Assembly (NCBI RefSeq): GCF_934636665.1
Contig: NZ_CAKUAT010000023.1
Coordinates: forward strand, 1 to 31,327
Length of the DNA stretch: 31,327 nt
Reading direction: 5' to 3'
From: an uncultured Senegalimassilia sp.
Lineage (GTDB): Bacteria > Actinomycetota > Coriobacteriia > Coriobacteriales > Eggerthellaceae
Below are positions 22,627 to 30,817 of this stretch, in pieces. Position numbers and translations under genes: made by a program. Positions within the stretch are counted from its first letter, which is position 1. Every line of letters begins with the position of its first letter. The notes under the pieces are model-generated. The model ran no database searches and was not told the DNA's origin. It worked only from the letters and a program-made list of their open reading frames with translations.

Positions 22627-25221
22627 CTAACCCTGTTCGGCGAAGAAGCGCTCAGCGATGCGCGCAGATTCCGCGGCATCCTTGGCATAATAGTCCGCAC
22701 CGATCTGCTCGGCGTACTCGGGCGTCAAAACCGCGCCGCCCACCATCACCTTGCAGCCCGGCAGCTTCTCGTGCAGAAGCTCCACGGTCTGCTCCATGGC
22801 GCGGACCGTGGTGGTCATGAGCGCCGAAAGCCCCACCAAACGGATACCCTGCTCGCTAGCCACCCGCAGCACCTCTTCCGGCTCGACGTCGCGGCCAAGG
22901 TCGACCACGCGGAAGCCGTAGTTCTCCAGCAGCATCTTGACGATGTTCTTGCCGATGTCGTGAATGTCGCCCTTCACCGTTGCCACCGCGATGGCGTTCG
23001 ACCCCACGCCGTCGTCGACCGAATCGCCCATGCGCGCCTTGACCGCATCGAATCCCACCTTCACCGCCTCGGCCGAGGCCATCAGCTGCGGAAGAAAGAA
23101 CTCGCCTTTATCGAACTTCTGCCCCACCACATCGAGCGCGGGGACGAACACGCCGTTGACCAGGTCGAGCGGGTTGTGACCCTCCAGCAACGCCTCGGTT
23201 GCCGGGCCCATCGGGCCCTTTCGGCCCGTCAGGATGAGATGCACCATGTCGCGCACGGCATCGGCGGAATCCGAAAGCGCATCCGGCACCTCCACCGGGC
23301 ATTCCGCAGCCGCATCAGCAGCCCGCGAAGGCTGCGCCGCCTCCGCGGTGCCCGCGGCAGCGCCCGCTCCCGCCGCGCCTGCCGTATACGGGTCCGCGGC
23401 ATCGGCGTATTCCCCGATGAACCCGACAGCGCCGGCATCTTGGCAGTTCAGCACCCTGAACGTGTTCACCGTATCGGTGTAGCGTTTCGCCTTCGGGTTC
23501 AAAATGGGCATGTCCAGCCCGCACCCGAACGCGGCGGCCAGAAACGTCGAGTTCACCATGTTGCGCTGCGGCAGGCCGAAGCTGATGTTGGACACGCCGA
23601 GCGCCGTGCGCACGCCCAGGCGCTCCTTCACCATGTTCACGGCGCGCAAGATCTCAAGCGCCTCCGACTGATTGGTCGCGCACGCCATGGTCAGGCAGTC
23701 GATGACCACATCGGTTCGCGGGATGCCGCAACGTTCGGCAGCTTCCACGATCCGCTCGGCAACGGCGAAACGCCCCTCGGCGGTGGGAGGGATGCCCTCT
23801 TCGTCAAGGGCAAGGCCGATCACGGCGCACCCATAGCGCTTCACGATGGGAAGCACGGCCTCCAGGCTCTCCTGCTTGCCGTTGACGCTGTTGATAAGCG
23901 GCTTGCCCGCGTAACCGCGCACCGCCGCCTCCACCGCCACCGGGTCGGACGAGTCCACCACCAGCGGCAACGTAACCGTGGAAGAGAGCTTGTCCACCGC
24001 GGCGGCCAGCACAGCAGGCTCGTCAAGCTCGGGAAGGCCCACGTTGACATCGAGCACGTCGGCGCCCAGCTCCTGCTGGGAAACAGCCTCGCCCACCAGG
24101 TAATCCAGGTCGCCCGCGCGCAGCGCGGCCTTAAGCTTAGGCTTGCCCGTGGGGTTGATGCGCTCGCCGATCACGGCGATGCGGGGCACGCCCACCGGAA
24201 GCACCACGGCCTCCTGGGCGCTGCACAACACGCAAGCGGGCTCATAAGCGCGCGGCGTGGGCACGCGACGGGCATCAGCCATACGACGAAGCTGGCGCGT
24301 GTATTCCGGCGACGTGCCGCAGCACCCGCCGATGATCGAGGCGCCCGCATCGAGCATGCCCTCCATGGCGGCGGCGAAATCCTCGGGCGACACATCGAAC
24401 ACGGTAACCCCGTCCTGCACGCGCGGCAGGCCCGCGTTCGGCTGCACCATCAACGGGCAACGCGAACGACGCGCCATATCCTGCGCGGCGCCCAACAACT
24501 CCGCCGGACCAAGCGAGCAGTTCAAGCCCACGGCATGCGCGCCCATGCTCGACAGCACCTCTGCGGCCACCTCCGGCGACGTGCCCAAAAACGTGCGCCC
24601 GTCCTCACCGAAGGTCATGGTGGCGAACACCGGCAGATCGCAATTCTCCTGAGCCGCCAGCAGCGCCGCCTTCGCCTCGCGCAAATCGGCCATGGTCTCG
24701 ATCAGCACCAGGTCGCAGCCGGCTGCCGCAACGGCGCGAACCTGCTCGGCGAACAGGTCGTACGCCTCCTCGAAGCTCATGGTTCCCATCGGTTCCAAAA
24801 GCGCGCCCGTCGGACCGACGTCGCCGGCGATATAGGGAGCGCCGGCAGCACGGGCGCATTCGGCAGCCGCACGATACACATCCTCGACGCTCGCAGCGCC
24901 CTCCATCTTCAAGCGATTTGCCCCGAACGTGTTCGTGGTGATGACCTCGGCACCCGCATCGACATAAGCCTTATGGATGGCCGCGATGTCATCGGGGTGC
25001 GAGAAGTTGAGCAGCTCGGGGATCTGCCCCGCATCGGCAAGGCCCCGTTCCTGCAGCTGCGTGCCCATGGCACCGTCCACCACCAGGAACTCCTGCCCAA
25101 GCAGCGCTCGTTTCAAATGCTCATCCTTGACGGCAAGCCCCGACAGGTCGGGCACGGGCAGTTTCGCCGCCTTCGCCCAACCGCCGGTCAGCTCCTTGTG
25201 CGCGCACACGCTCTCACCCAT
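22627..25221 (-). CDS. metH: Cobalamin-dependent methionine synthase without activation domain
   Basis: An 864-residue enzyme that moves the methyl group of 5-methyl-THF to homocysteine through cobalamin. The homocysteine domain (about 33-325) carries the zinc ligands in GLNCS (about 233) and GGCCGTS (about 299). The pterin domain starts at 'VIGERINPTGKPKLKAAL' (about 350). A glycine/alanine-rich linker (about 610-640) leads to the cobalamin cap ('KFDKGEFFLPQLMASAEA', about 707) and the B12 domain with DIHDIGKN (about 754), whose His is the lower cobalt ligand. The C-terminal reactivation domain of E. coli MetH is absent; a separate gene upstream supplies it, as in Thermotoga. The ATG overlaps the end of that gene by 8 bp, with GAGGGG ahead of it. 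It is the last gene of the metF operon. Confidence 0.96.
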   Translation of the reverse strand: MGESVCAHKELTGGWAKAAKLPVPDLSGLAVKDEHLKRALLGQEFLVVDGAMGTQLQERGLADAGQIPELLNFSHPDDIAAIHKAYVDAGAEVITTNTFGANRLKMEGAASVEDVYRAAAECARAAGAPYIAGDVGPTGALLEPMGTMSFEEAYDLFAEQVRAVAAAGCDLVLIETMADLREAKAALLAAQENCDLPVFATMTFGEDGRTFLGTSPEVAAEVLSSMGAHAVGLNCSLGPAELLGAAQDMARRSRCPLMVQPNAGLPRVQDGVTVFDVSPEDFAAAMEGMLDAGASIIGGCCGTSPEYTRQLRRMADARRVPTPRAYEPACVLCSAQEAVVLPVGVPRIAVIGERINPTGKPKLKAALRAGDLDYLVGEAVSQQELGADVLDVNVGLPELDEPAVLAAAVDKLSSTVTLPLVVDSSDPVAVEAAVRGYAGKPLINSVNGKQESLEAVLPIVKRYGCAVIGLALDEEGIPPTAEGRFAVAERIVEAAERCGIPRTDVVIDCLTMACATNQSEALEILRAVNMVKERLGVRTALGVSNISFGLPQRNMVNSTFLAAAFGCGLDMPILNPKAKRYTDTVNTFRVLNCQDAGAVGFIGEYADAADPYTAGAAGAGAAAGTAEAAQPSRAADAAAECPVEVPDALSDSADAVRDMVHLILTGRKGPMGPATEALLEGHNPLDLVNGVFVPALDVVGQKFDKGEFFLPQLMASAEAVKVGFDAVKARMGDSVDDGVGSNAIAVATVKGDIHDIGKNIVKMLLENYGFRVVDLGRDVEPEEVLRVASEQGIRLVGLSALMTTTVRAMEQTVELLHEKLPGCKVMVGGAVLTPEYAEQIGADYYAKDAAESARIAERFFAEQG

Positions 25222-26059
25222 GGCAGGTAACCCCTCGTTTCCTTAACTCGCAACCATCCCTTAAACGGCATATCGCGCAGGCATCAACGCGCGCTTCGCC
25301 GCCATCAGCGGGTTTTTCGAACAATCCTAGCACGGCGGTGACGCTTTTCACCGGAACGAGCATGTTCGTCGACGTAACCGCGATGCCCAAACGCCGATTT
25401 GCATCGAGGGCCTTCAACAACGCCGGCTGAGCGCTTAACGGCAAGTCTCCGTAGCCGGGGCTGAAACGCCAGTTCGTTGTCAGGCCCATATCATGGGCGA
25501 AGCTGACGATAAGGCCTTCCGTTACGTTGGCTGCCGCCTCGACCAGTGCAGAGCAGCAAGCTCCGAACATCACGCCGTCCGCCACGCTGATCGCCTCGTG
25601 TTTTCGCATCTCACGCTCGCTGACGGCGCCGAGCGTGCACGCCATCAGCGCAACCTTGCAAGCCCCGTGCAAATGCTCGGCGATGCTATTGCCTTCGAGG
25701 ACAAGACCGCAGCGCTCCAGTGCCACTTGAGGCACGAACCCGTTCCCGCATTCGGCTTCCGCACCTGATACCGCGCTGCAGACCTCTGCCGCATCCAACG
25801 CCGCGTCGCATGCGTTAGGCGAACCCGTCGCCTCAAGTTCCGACGACTCCCAGCGCGTTCGCTCCTTATCGATATCGAAAACGCTCCAGGCGAATACGGG
25901 CTTGATAACCCTCTCGCACTCGTCGGCCAGCTTATTGAAACGGGCCAGCAAAGCCTGATCGACCTGCTGACCCGTGTATCCCAGATATCTCAGCGCCTCA
26001 CCGCGATCGAGCCGTGCATCAGGCACGTCCGCCGCGCTAAGGCGCCCATACCGCACCAT
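25214..26059 (-). CDS. Stand-alone methionine synthase reactivation (activation-domain) protein
   Basis: A 281-residue protein related to the C-terminal activation domain of MetH, which binds SAM and remethylates oxidised cob(II)alamin. The motif 'NWRFSPGYGDLPLSAQ' (about 202-217) is the SAM-binding signature, and 'LDANRRLGIAVTSTNMLVPVKSVTAVLGL' is conserved around it. The N-terminal half holds 'DRGEALRYLGYTGQQVD', also seen in stand-alone versions. The C-terminus adds a cysteine cluster C-x2-C-x5-C-x8-C ('CAIC', then 'GC' and 'TC', about 263-281) that could bind a metal or Fe-S cluster. The start is set by the TGATG overlap with metF; an ATG at 26089 lies inside metF. It overlaps metH by 8 bp, so all three genes are coupled. 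Confidence 0.88.
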   Translation of the reverse strand: MVRYGRLSAADVPDARLDRGEALRYLGYTGQQVDQALLARFNKLADECERVIKPVFAWSVFDIDKERTRWESSELEATGSPNACDAALDAAEVCSAVSGAEAECGNGFVPQVALERCGLVLEGNSIAEHLHGACKVALMACTLGAVSEREMRKHEAISVADGVMFGACCSALVEAAANVTEGLIVSFAHDMGLTTNWRFSPGYGDLPLSAQPALLKALDANRRLGIAVTSTNMLVPVKSVTAVLGLFEKPADGGEARVDACAICRLRDGCELRKRGVTCHG

Positions 26060-26934
26060 CACGAAACCAGCGCCACTTTCAGCGCACACGAGGCGGCACG
26101 GGCGATCTCGGGGTTGTTCATGGTGTACACGTGCAGCCCTTCAACGCCATGCGCCTGCAAATCGGTCAGTTGGCGGCACGCGTATTCGATGCCGGCCTGG
26201 CGCAAGCTTGCCGGGTCGTCCTCATATCGCGCGAGCAGCTTGATGATGGGGCTCGGAAGCGAAGCCCCGCACATGAACACCATGCGCTGGATCTGCGCCT
26301 TGCTCATAAAAGGCATGATGCCCGCGGTTATCGGCACCGTGATACCGGCCGCCTCCGCCCCTTCGCGGAAGCGATAGAAGCAACCATTGTCGAAGAACAG
26401 CTGTGTGACCAGGAAGCTTGCACCCGCATCCTGCTTCTGCTTAAGATGCTCCACATTCAAGCGAAGCGAATCGCAATCGATGTGGCCCTCGGGATACGCC
26501 GCGGCGCCCACGCAAAAGCCAGCATCTGCCAGCACCGGGATAAGGTCCTTGGCATACCGGAAATCACCGGGCTCATAGCCCTCCGGCAAATCGCCGCGCA
26601 ATGCAAGCACATTGCGGATGCCGCGGTCCTTCATGTCGGCGATAGCCGTCGAAATCGACTGCTGCGACGCGCCGGCGCAGGTTAGGTGGGCCACAGTGGG
26701 GACATCATGATCGTCTTGGATCATGGCGGCGATTTCAGCGGTGGCCTGCTTGTTGCCGCTGCCGCCCGCGGAATACGTAACGCTGATGAACGCAGGATCG
26801 AGCTTCGCAAGCTCCTGCGCGATCGTGCGCGCCGACTCCATGCTCAACTCGCCCTTCGGCGGGAAAATCTCAAACGAAACCGGCTGCGCGCCCGTCTGGC
26901 GGGCCTGCGTGAAGATGCTATCTACGGTATCCAT
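26059..26934 (-). CDS. metF: 5,10-methylenetetrahydrofolate reductase
   Basis: A 291-residue flavoprotein (FAD) that reduces methylene-THF to 5-methyl-THF, the methyl donor for MetH. It has the MTHFR TIM barrel: 'VSFEIFPPKGE' (catalytic Glu) near the N-terminus, 'FISVTYSAGGSG', 'THLTC'-type 'VAHLTCAGAS', 'NVLALRGDLPEG', 'QLFFDNGCFYRF' and 'ITAGIMPFMSKAQIQRM'. The start at 26934 is preferred over 26952 because AAAAGG sits 7-8 bases ahead. A perfect TATAAT box (26983-26988) lies about 50 bp upstream. Its stop overlaps the start of the reactivation-domain gene (TGATG), so it is the first gene of a metF > reactivation > metH operon. No SAM or B12 riboswitch is visible in its short leader. Confidence 0.96.
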   Translation of the reverse strand: MDTVDSIFTQARQTGAQPVSFEIFPPKGELSMESARTIAQELAKLDPAFISVTYSAGGSGNKQATAEIAAMIQDDHDVPTVAHLTCAGASQQSISTAIADMKDRGIRNVLALRGDLPEGYEPGDFRYAKDLIPVLADAGFCVGAAAYPEGHIDCDSLRLNVEHLKQKQDAGASFLVTQLFFDNGCFYRFREGAEAAGITVPITAGIMPFMSKAQIQRMVFMCGASLPSPIIKLLARYEDDPASLRQAGIEYACRQLTDLQAHGVEGLHVYTMNNPEIARAASCALKVALVS

Positions 26935-26982
26935 AATGCTGCCTTTTATCATGTTCCATCATCGGTATCTCTAGCGCTGCTT

Positions 26983-26988
26983 ATTATA
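26983..26988 (-). promoter_or_regulatory. -10 box of the metF operon
   Basis: A perfect TATAAT on the minus strand 49 bp before the metF ATG. The expected -35 position reads GATGAT, a poor match, so an activator may be needed. The rest of the 268-bp gap up to 27203 shows no gene. Confidence 0.5.
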
Positions 26989-27202
26989 ACGACACAAGCC
27001 TTTGCATCATCGGTAATTCCTGGCACCGGGATATGCTTTATTCAGAAAGCAACCTATCTGCCAACACGATTGCCGGGAGGATCGAGTACCGACACACTGC
27101 AAGCATCGATTTTATGGCGGGCATTCGTTAACGCAATCTTACCCATCAACATGTCGCCCTCCCGGTATCGCAGCCGCCGACTCCATCGGCGAAAAGGCAG
27201 GG

Positions 27203-28612
27203 TTACTCCCGAGGCAGGTCTTCGCCCTCCCCTCTACGCGCGCAGACGCAATCAGAGGGAGGATCGAATACGTTCACGCTGCTGCCCGTTTCGCTTTGAC
27301 GAAACGCGCTGAAGCAGACGAGCGTTTGCCATAGCTCGACCCTTTTCGCAAGCTGACGAGCTTCTTTCGCCCGCTGCTTAGCCTCGGCTTTATCCTCGAA
27401 TGCCGGCAATCCACCCGCTTCCTCGCGCATACCCGTCCCTTGGTACGCTCCTGCTTGCTGAAGTTCACGAGATTCCGCGAAACCGACCCTGGGAACGCCT
27501 CGACGGCGCATCCTCCTTGCAACCTTCTCGCATAGCTGCACATAAGCATCGTATTCAGCCACCTGTTCGGGACGCACCAATATCGCTCGACGCTGCAGCC
27601 CGCCATGCCCTTTCTGCGATGCCGCAACCTCTCCACCCGCATCTCGAACCGCCTTCGACCCTCGAACTGTATTTCGAGCCGCTTTCTTTGCCCTGCGGTC
27701 GCCCTTCGCACCTGCTGCCTCGCTTCCCCGATCGAACGAAGCGCCGCCACGCTGCGCGCAAAATGCTGCCACAGGAAGCTCTTCGGGGTCCTCCGGGCCA
27801 TCAATGCCATAGACGAGGCCATTCACCCCTTGCCCATCAACCCCATCGGGCAGCGAGATATTCAATGCCGCCACATCGCGCTTACGGCTCGCTGAACGAA
27901 CGGTCAGCATACGACCCGAACCACCCGAGCTCTCCGCCGACGACAAGCAGCCTCTCCCTGCAACGTTCTCGCCAAGCACCACATCCCCTGCTGCAAACCC
28001 GCCGAAGCGCCGCGGCATGCTCAAGGCCATTGCCATTGCAGATTCCGTCGGAGAAATGGAGCCATCGCGCACATAGGCGAGCGCACGACGCGCCTTCGCC
28101 GTCCCATAAGCCCCATCGACCTTCGCCAGGTACTGCCCGATTCTCGCAGCGGACGTTAACGGCTCATCATCGCCCTCTCGCAAGGCGATCCCATTTTCGG
28201 CATCGGCATCTATGCGATACGACGAGCAGAGCGCATAGCCCATATAAACCGTTTCCAACAAGCTATGTTTGACCGCAATCTGCAAGAACGTCAGTTCAGG
28301 AGACGAGCAACAAACCGCACCGAACCCCTCAACCGGCACCTTCACGAACGATCCGGCCGGATACGCGTTTCCCGAATAATGAGAGCGCAGGCAATCGCCA
28401 TCACGCCTGCCAGCCGAAGTCCGCACAAGCACCTCAAGCTTGCCATCTTCAATACCCAAAAGCGAACGTAACGCCTTGCTCTCCGAAACAAAAGGCGATG
28501 CACAGGGCAGAACCCGTGCCGTGGTCCTGTTTCCCGTGATGCGAGGATTGCGATTCCGCACAAGCCAGCGAAACGCCGCATCATGGGACAAGCAAATATT
28601 CATGGCTGCCAT
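27203..28612 (-). CDS. AbiEi-like protein of unknown function
   Basis: A 469-residue protein that I can only place loosely. The middle part ('FVKVPVEGFGAVCCSSPELTFLQIA', 'LLETVYMGYALCSSYRID' and 'KARRALAYVRDGSISPTESAMAMALSMPRRFGGF', about 88-205) resembles a family of AbiEi-like/DUF559-like proteins that I associate with Coriobacteriia. In that family this part usually precedes a Vsr-type nuclease domain. Here the expected nuclease residues (E-Y-D type) are not clear after about residue 205: the segment is Gly/Ser-rich, then strongly basic (about 290-340, 'DRRAKKAARNTVRGSKAV'). Next comes a helical stretch ('YDAYVQLCEKVARRMRRRGVPRVGF') and a charged, coiled-coil-like tail. GAAAGGA precedes the ATG. 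Three phased CTTGCA boxes lie 55-105 bp upstream. The function is unknown. Confidence 0.6.
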   Translation of the reverse strand: MAAMNICLSHDAAFRWLVRNRNPRITGNRTTARVLPCASPFVSESKALRSLLGIEDGKLEVLVRTSAGRRDGDCLRSHYSGNAYPAGSFVKVPVEGFGAVCCSSPELTFLQIAVKHSLLETVYMGYALCSSYRIDADAENGIALREGDDEPLTSAARIGQYLAKVDGAYGTAKARRALAYVRDGSISPTESAMAMALSMPRRFGGFAAGDVVLGENVAGRGCLSSAESSGGSGRMLTVRSASRKRDVAALNISLPDGVDGQGVNGLVYGIDGPEDPEELPVAAFCAQRGGASFDRGSEAAGAKGDRRAKKAARNTVRGSKAVRDAGGEVAASQKGHGGLQRRAILVRPEQVAEYDAYVQLCEKVARRMRRRGVPRVGFAESRELQQAGAYQGTGMREEAGGLPAFEDKAEAKQRAKEARQLAKRVELWQTLVCFSAFRQSETGSSVNVFDPPSDCVCARRGEGEDLPRE

Positions 28613-28664
28613 AACCGGTTTCCTTTCAAGCGCAAATCACTTCGAAAACCAGCATGACGCCACC

Positions 28665-28716
28665 ATCTTGCATAACCCTTGCCCGCATCTTGCAAACCGA
28701 ACCGCTAAACCTTGCA
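28665..28716. repeat. Three CTTGCA boxes at exact 22-bp spacing
   Basis: CTTGCA begins at 28667, 28689 and 28711; the first two extend to ATCTTGCA. The spacing is two helical turns, so a protein could bind all three on one face of the DNA. They lie 55, 77 and 99 bp ahead of the AbiEi-like start codon and read TGCAAG in its direction. Confidence 0.5.
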
Positions 28717-29274
28717 ACGCAATCACCGAAACGACAAGCCATCAGTCCGAGGACCGCTTTCGCAACATGCGAATCGATTCCCCAAGATCACCGAGACGAA
28801 ACCCGATGAGCCTATTCGATAGCCAAGCTATCGCTCACCTTGGCGACCTGTGCCGATCCTGCAAATATGCACCCGAAATCAGCCGATCTGGAGTCAAATC
28901 AACGCCAAGCCATCGTGCGCCCTCTGGCAACCGTCACCGCCTCCTCAAACTTGCACCCAGGATTAGCCGGATGGGAATCCGCGTCCAAAGGTCAAGTAGT
29001 CGACCGCCAAAGCAGCCAACAGCGTCTCTATGAGCCTATAGCGGACATCGACCGGCTCTAACCCGACTTCATCACCTGCCATAGCGACTTTTCCATAAAC
29101 TAGTAATGCACCTCGGCCAGCACAAGCCCTGACAACACACCATCGATTCGAGGCAACTAACTCTCCGGATGATCGAAGTTTTGCATCCCCGCGATCGCAA
29201 AATACCGAACAAAAGAAAGCATGAACAGCCCCAATCCGTTTCCCGATGATGAATAGAATGAATTCATGGCGGTA
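28717..29274. other. Gene-poor spacer with degenerate repeats
   Basis: No gene can be supported in this stretch. Two similar segments, CAAATATGCACCC (28862-28874) followed by AATCAGCCGAT and CAAACTTGCACCC (28946-28958) followed by GATTAGCCGGAT, look like decayed copies of one ~35-bp element with a near-palindromic core. Plus-strand open frames across the region lack ribosome binding sites and recognisable sequence. The composition is lower in GC than in the core genes. Confidence 0.4.
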
Positions 29275-29296
29275 ACCGGCTTATACCGGCTATACT
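29275..29296 (+). promoter_or_regulatory. Promoter with tandem 10-bp operator for the RHH operon
   Basis: ACCGGCTTAT (29275-29284) is followed at once by ACCGGCTATA (29285-29294), and TATACT (29291-29296) is the likely -10 box, about 50 bp before the RHH start. Tandem half-sites about one turn apart, overlapping the -10 box, fit autoregulation by a ribbon-helix-helix protein. No clear -35 box is seen. Confidence 0.5.
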
Positions 29297-29347
29297 GATG
29301 CCATAGCTTAATCACACTACACAAACACAGCATCAGGAGAACAAGCT

Positions 29348-29674
29348 ATGGCAGTGGAGCACAGTCAAGACAAGCGTCAGCTTGCCGCATGGGTAGATCG
29401 AAAGTTAGCCGAAACGGTAGACGAGGTTGCCAGCAAACGCGGCATAACGCGAACAGCGGCAATCACGGAAGCCCTTCAGCGCTACGTAGAGGAAGAAACC
29501 AGCGTGGCACTGCAGCTGTCCGATTTCGCAGAAAAGCTCGAAACACTGCTTGAGCGCAGCGAGTCGATGCAAAACGAGCTTGAGGAAATCAAGCAGATGA
29601 AGCCAGCTCGCTCTACGCGCAAGGCAAAAACGGTACAACAGGCACCAGCCGCGCAAACGCCCTCTCTGTTCTAG
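29348..29674 (+). CDS. Ribbon-helix-helix DNA-binding protein
   Basis: A 108-residue CopG/Arc-type protein. 'KRQLAAWVDRKLAETVDEVASKRGITRTAAITEALQRYVEEE' (about 9-50) fits beta-strand, helix, turn, helix. 'LQLSDFAEKLETLLERSESMQNELEEIKQ' (about 56-84) is a likely coiled coil for oligomerisation, and the tail is basic and Ala/Gln-rich. AGGAG precedes the ATG at 29348. Proteins of this kind are often antitoxins or autoregulators; the tandem operator in its promoter supports autoregulation. The next gene, a metallophosphoesterase, starts 15 bp after its stop, and the two clearly form an operon. The partner's role is not known, so a toxin-antitoxin reading is only a guess. Confidence 0.78.
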   Translation: MAVEHSQDKRQLAAWVDRKLAETVDEVASKRGITRTAAITEALQRYVEEETSVALQLSDFAEKLETLLERSESMQNELEEIKQMKPARSTRKAKTVQQAPAAQTPSLF

Positions 29675-29689
29675 AAACGGATTCGCCTT

Positions 29690-30541
29690 ATGAGCATTTT
29701 CGTAACGGGCGATATCCATGCCTCATACGACATCGCAAAACTCTCAGAAAGCTGCTTCGACACCACGGGACTGAACAAAGACGATTACGTGATCGTGTGC
29801 GGTGACTTCGGGCTTGTGTGGAACAATTCGGCAAGCGAGCAATATTGGCTCCGCTGGCTTGATGCCAGACCGTTCACAACCCTATTCGTAGACGGAAATC
29901 ACGAGGGATTCGCTTTGCTGAACAGCCTACCCGAAACCACGTGGAACGGGGGAAGGGTGCATCAGGTTGCCAACGGCGTGTTTCACCTCCAACGTGGTCA
30001 GATGTTCGACATCGACGGGTATCGCATCTTCACCATGGGTGGTGCAGCTTCAAGCGAATACGATAGAGAGCACCGGGTCCTGGGAGAAACATGGTTCACC
30101 GAAGAGGTGCCCAACGAGCAAGAGCGCGCAACTGCGATTGAGACGCTTAATCAAGCAGGTTGGAATTGCGATCTCGTAATCACCCATTGCGCCCCAACCT
30201 CTGCCGCAAAAGGCATTTCCAAGCACACCGATCGCTTGGAAATCCACCCAATGGACGAGTACACGGATTGGCTCCAAGGAATCCAAGACCGTCTCACATA
30301 CACTCACTGGTTTTGCGGGCATTATCACATTGACGCTCAAATCCAAGATAAGACAACCGCACTCTACAACCGAATAGCCAAATTGGCAGACCCAACGGTA
30401 AACGCCGATTCAAAAAACGAAGTCATCACATCACTACCCTATCAACTACTACCCGAGCCAACAGATGATCCAAAACCACCGATACCTGACTATGCGTCCG
30501 AACTTGAGGACCAAGACTCCCTAGAAATCGATCTAGAGTAA
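29690..30541 (+). CDS. Calcineurin-like metallophosphoesterase
   Basis: A 283-residue enzyme of the metallophosphoesterase superfamily, using two metal ions to hydrolyse a phosphoester. The motifs are in order: GDIHASYD (about 7), GDFGLVW (about 38), GNHEGF (about 69), 'VITHCAPTS' (about 164) and GHYHIDA (about 205). All metal ligands of the family are present. After about residue 235 comes a Pro- and acid-rich tail ('LPEPTDDPKPPIPDYASE') without structure. The substrate may be a nucleotide, nucleic acid or protein phosphate; the sequence does not say. A weak GGA lies ahead of the ATG, and coupling to the RHH gene 15 bp upstream is likely. A hairpin terminator lies 24 bp past the stop. Confidence 0.88.
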   Translation: MSIFVTGDIHASYDIAKLSESCFDTTGLNKDDYVIVCGDFGLVWNNSASEQYWLRWLDARPFTTLFVDGNHEGFALLNSLPETTWNGGRVHQVANGVFHLQRGQMFDIDGYRIFTMGGAASSEYDREHRVLGETWFTEEVPNEQERATAIETLNQAGWNCDLVITHCAPTSAAKGISKHTDRLEIHPMDEYTDWLQGIQDRLTYTHWFCGHYHIDAQIQDKTTALYNRIAKLADPTVNADSKNEVITSLPYQLLPEPTDDPKPPIPDYASELEDQDSLEIDLE

Positions 30542-30565
30542 ATGCCAAACAGCCCCAGAGATAAG

Positions 30566-30592
30566 AATAGCCCCGGTGTTGCCGGGGCTATT
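30566..30592 (+). terminator. Terminator of the RHH/metallophosphoesterase operon
   Basis: An 11-bp perfect stem AATAGCCCCGG-TGTTG-CCGGGGCTATT followed by GTCAT. The T-tract is minimal, but position and stem support termination. Confidence 0.65.
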
Positions 30593-30817
30593 GTCATACC
30601 ATCTGCAGAAGCAGACAGAGAGATCCATTCAAAAGCATGCATTAACACATGAAGACTGTGGCAGAAGAATTTCCCCTTGCCACTATCTCAACCTTACAAA
30701 GCGGTATGATAAACGAAGCTGATAAGCCTCCCATCAGAAGTCACAATTGTTACAACGACATATACCTGGAGCCAATCGCACGCAAGCCCATACAAAGTAA
30801 AAATCGAAAGGCAAGCA

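Noticed and set aside
22312..25230. A 972-codon plus-strand open frame
   Set aside because: It is the antisense shadow of metH: high-GC codon usage on one strand suppresses stops on the other. The translation is His/Arg/Gln-rich with no recognisable family, and metH has all its motifs.
27400..28272. A 290-codon plus-strand frame opposite the AbiEi-like gene
   Set aside because: Pro/His/Arg-rich shadow without a ribosome binding site; the minus-strand frame has a good ribosome binding site and a family-like middle.
28665..28716. The 22-bp CTTGCA series as a short CRISPR array
   Set aside because: The conserved part is only 6-8 bp, there are just three units, and no cas genes lie nearby; spaced operator boxes fit better.
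28440..29033. Plus-strand frame of 197 codons in the spacer before the RHH gene
   Set aside because: No ribosome binding site; Arg/Ser/Pro-rich translation without structure; starts antisense inside the AbiEi-like gene.
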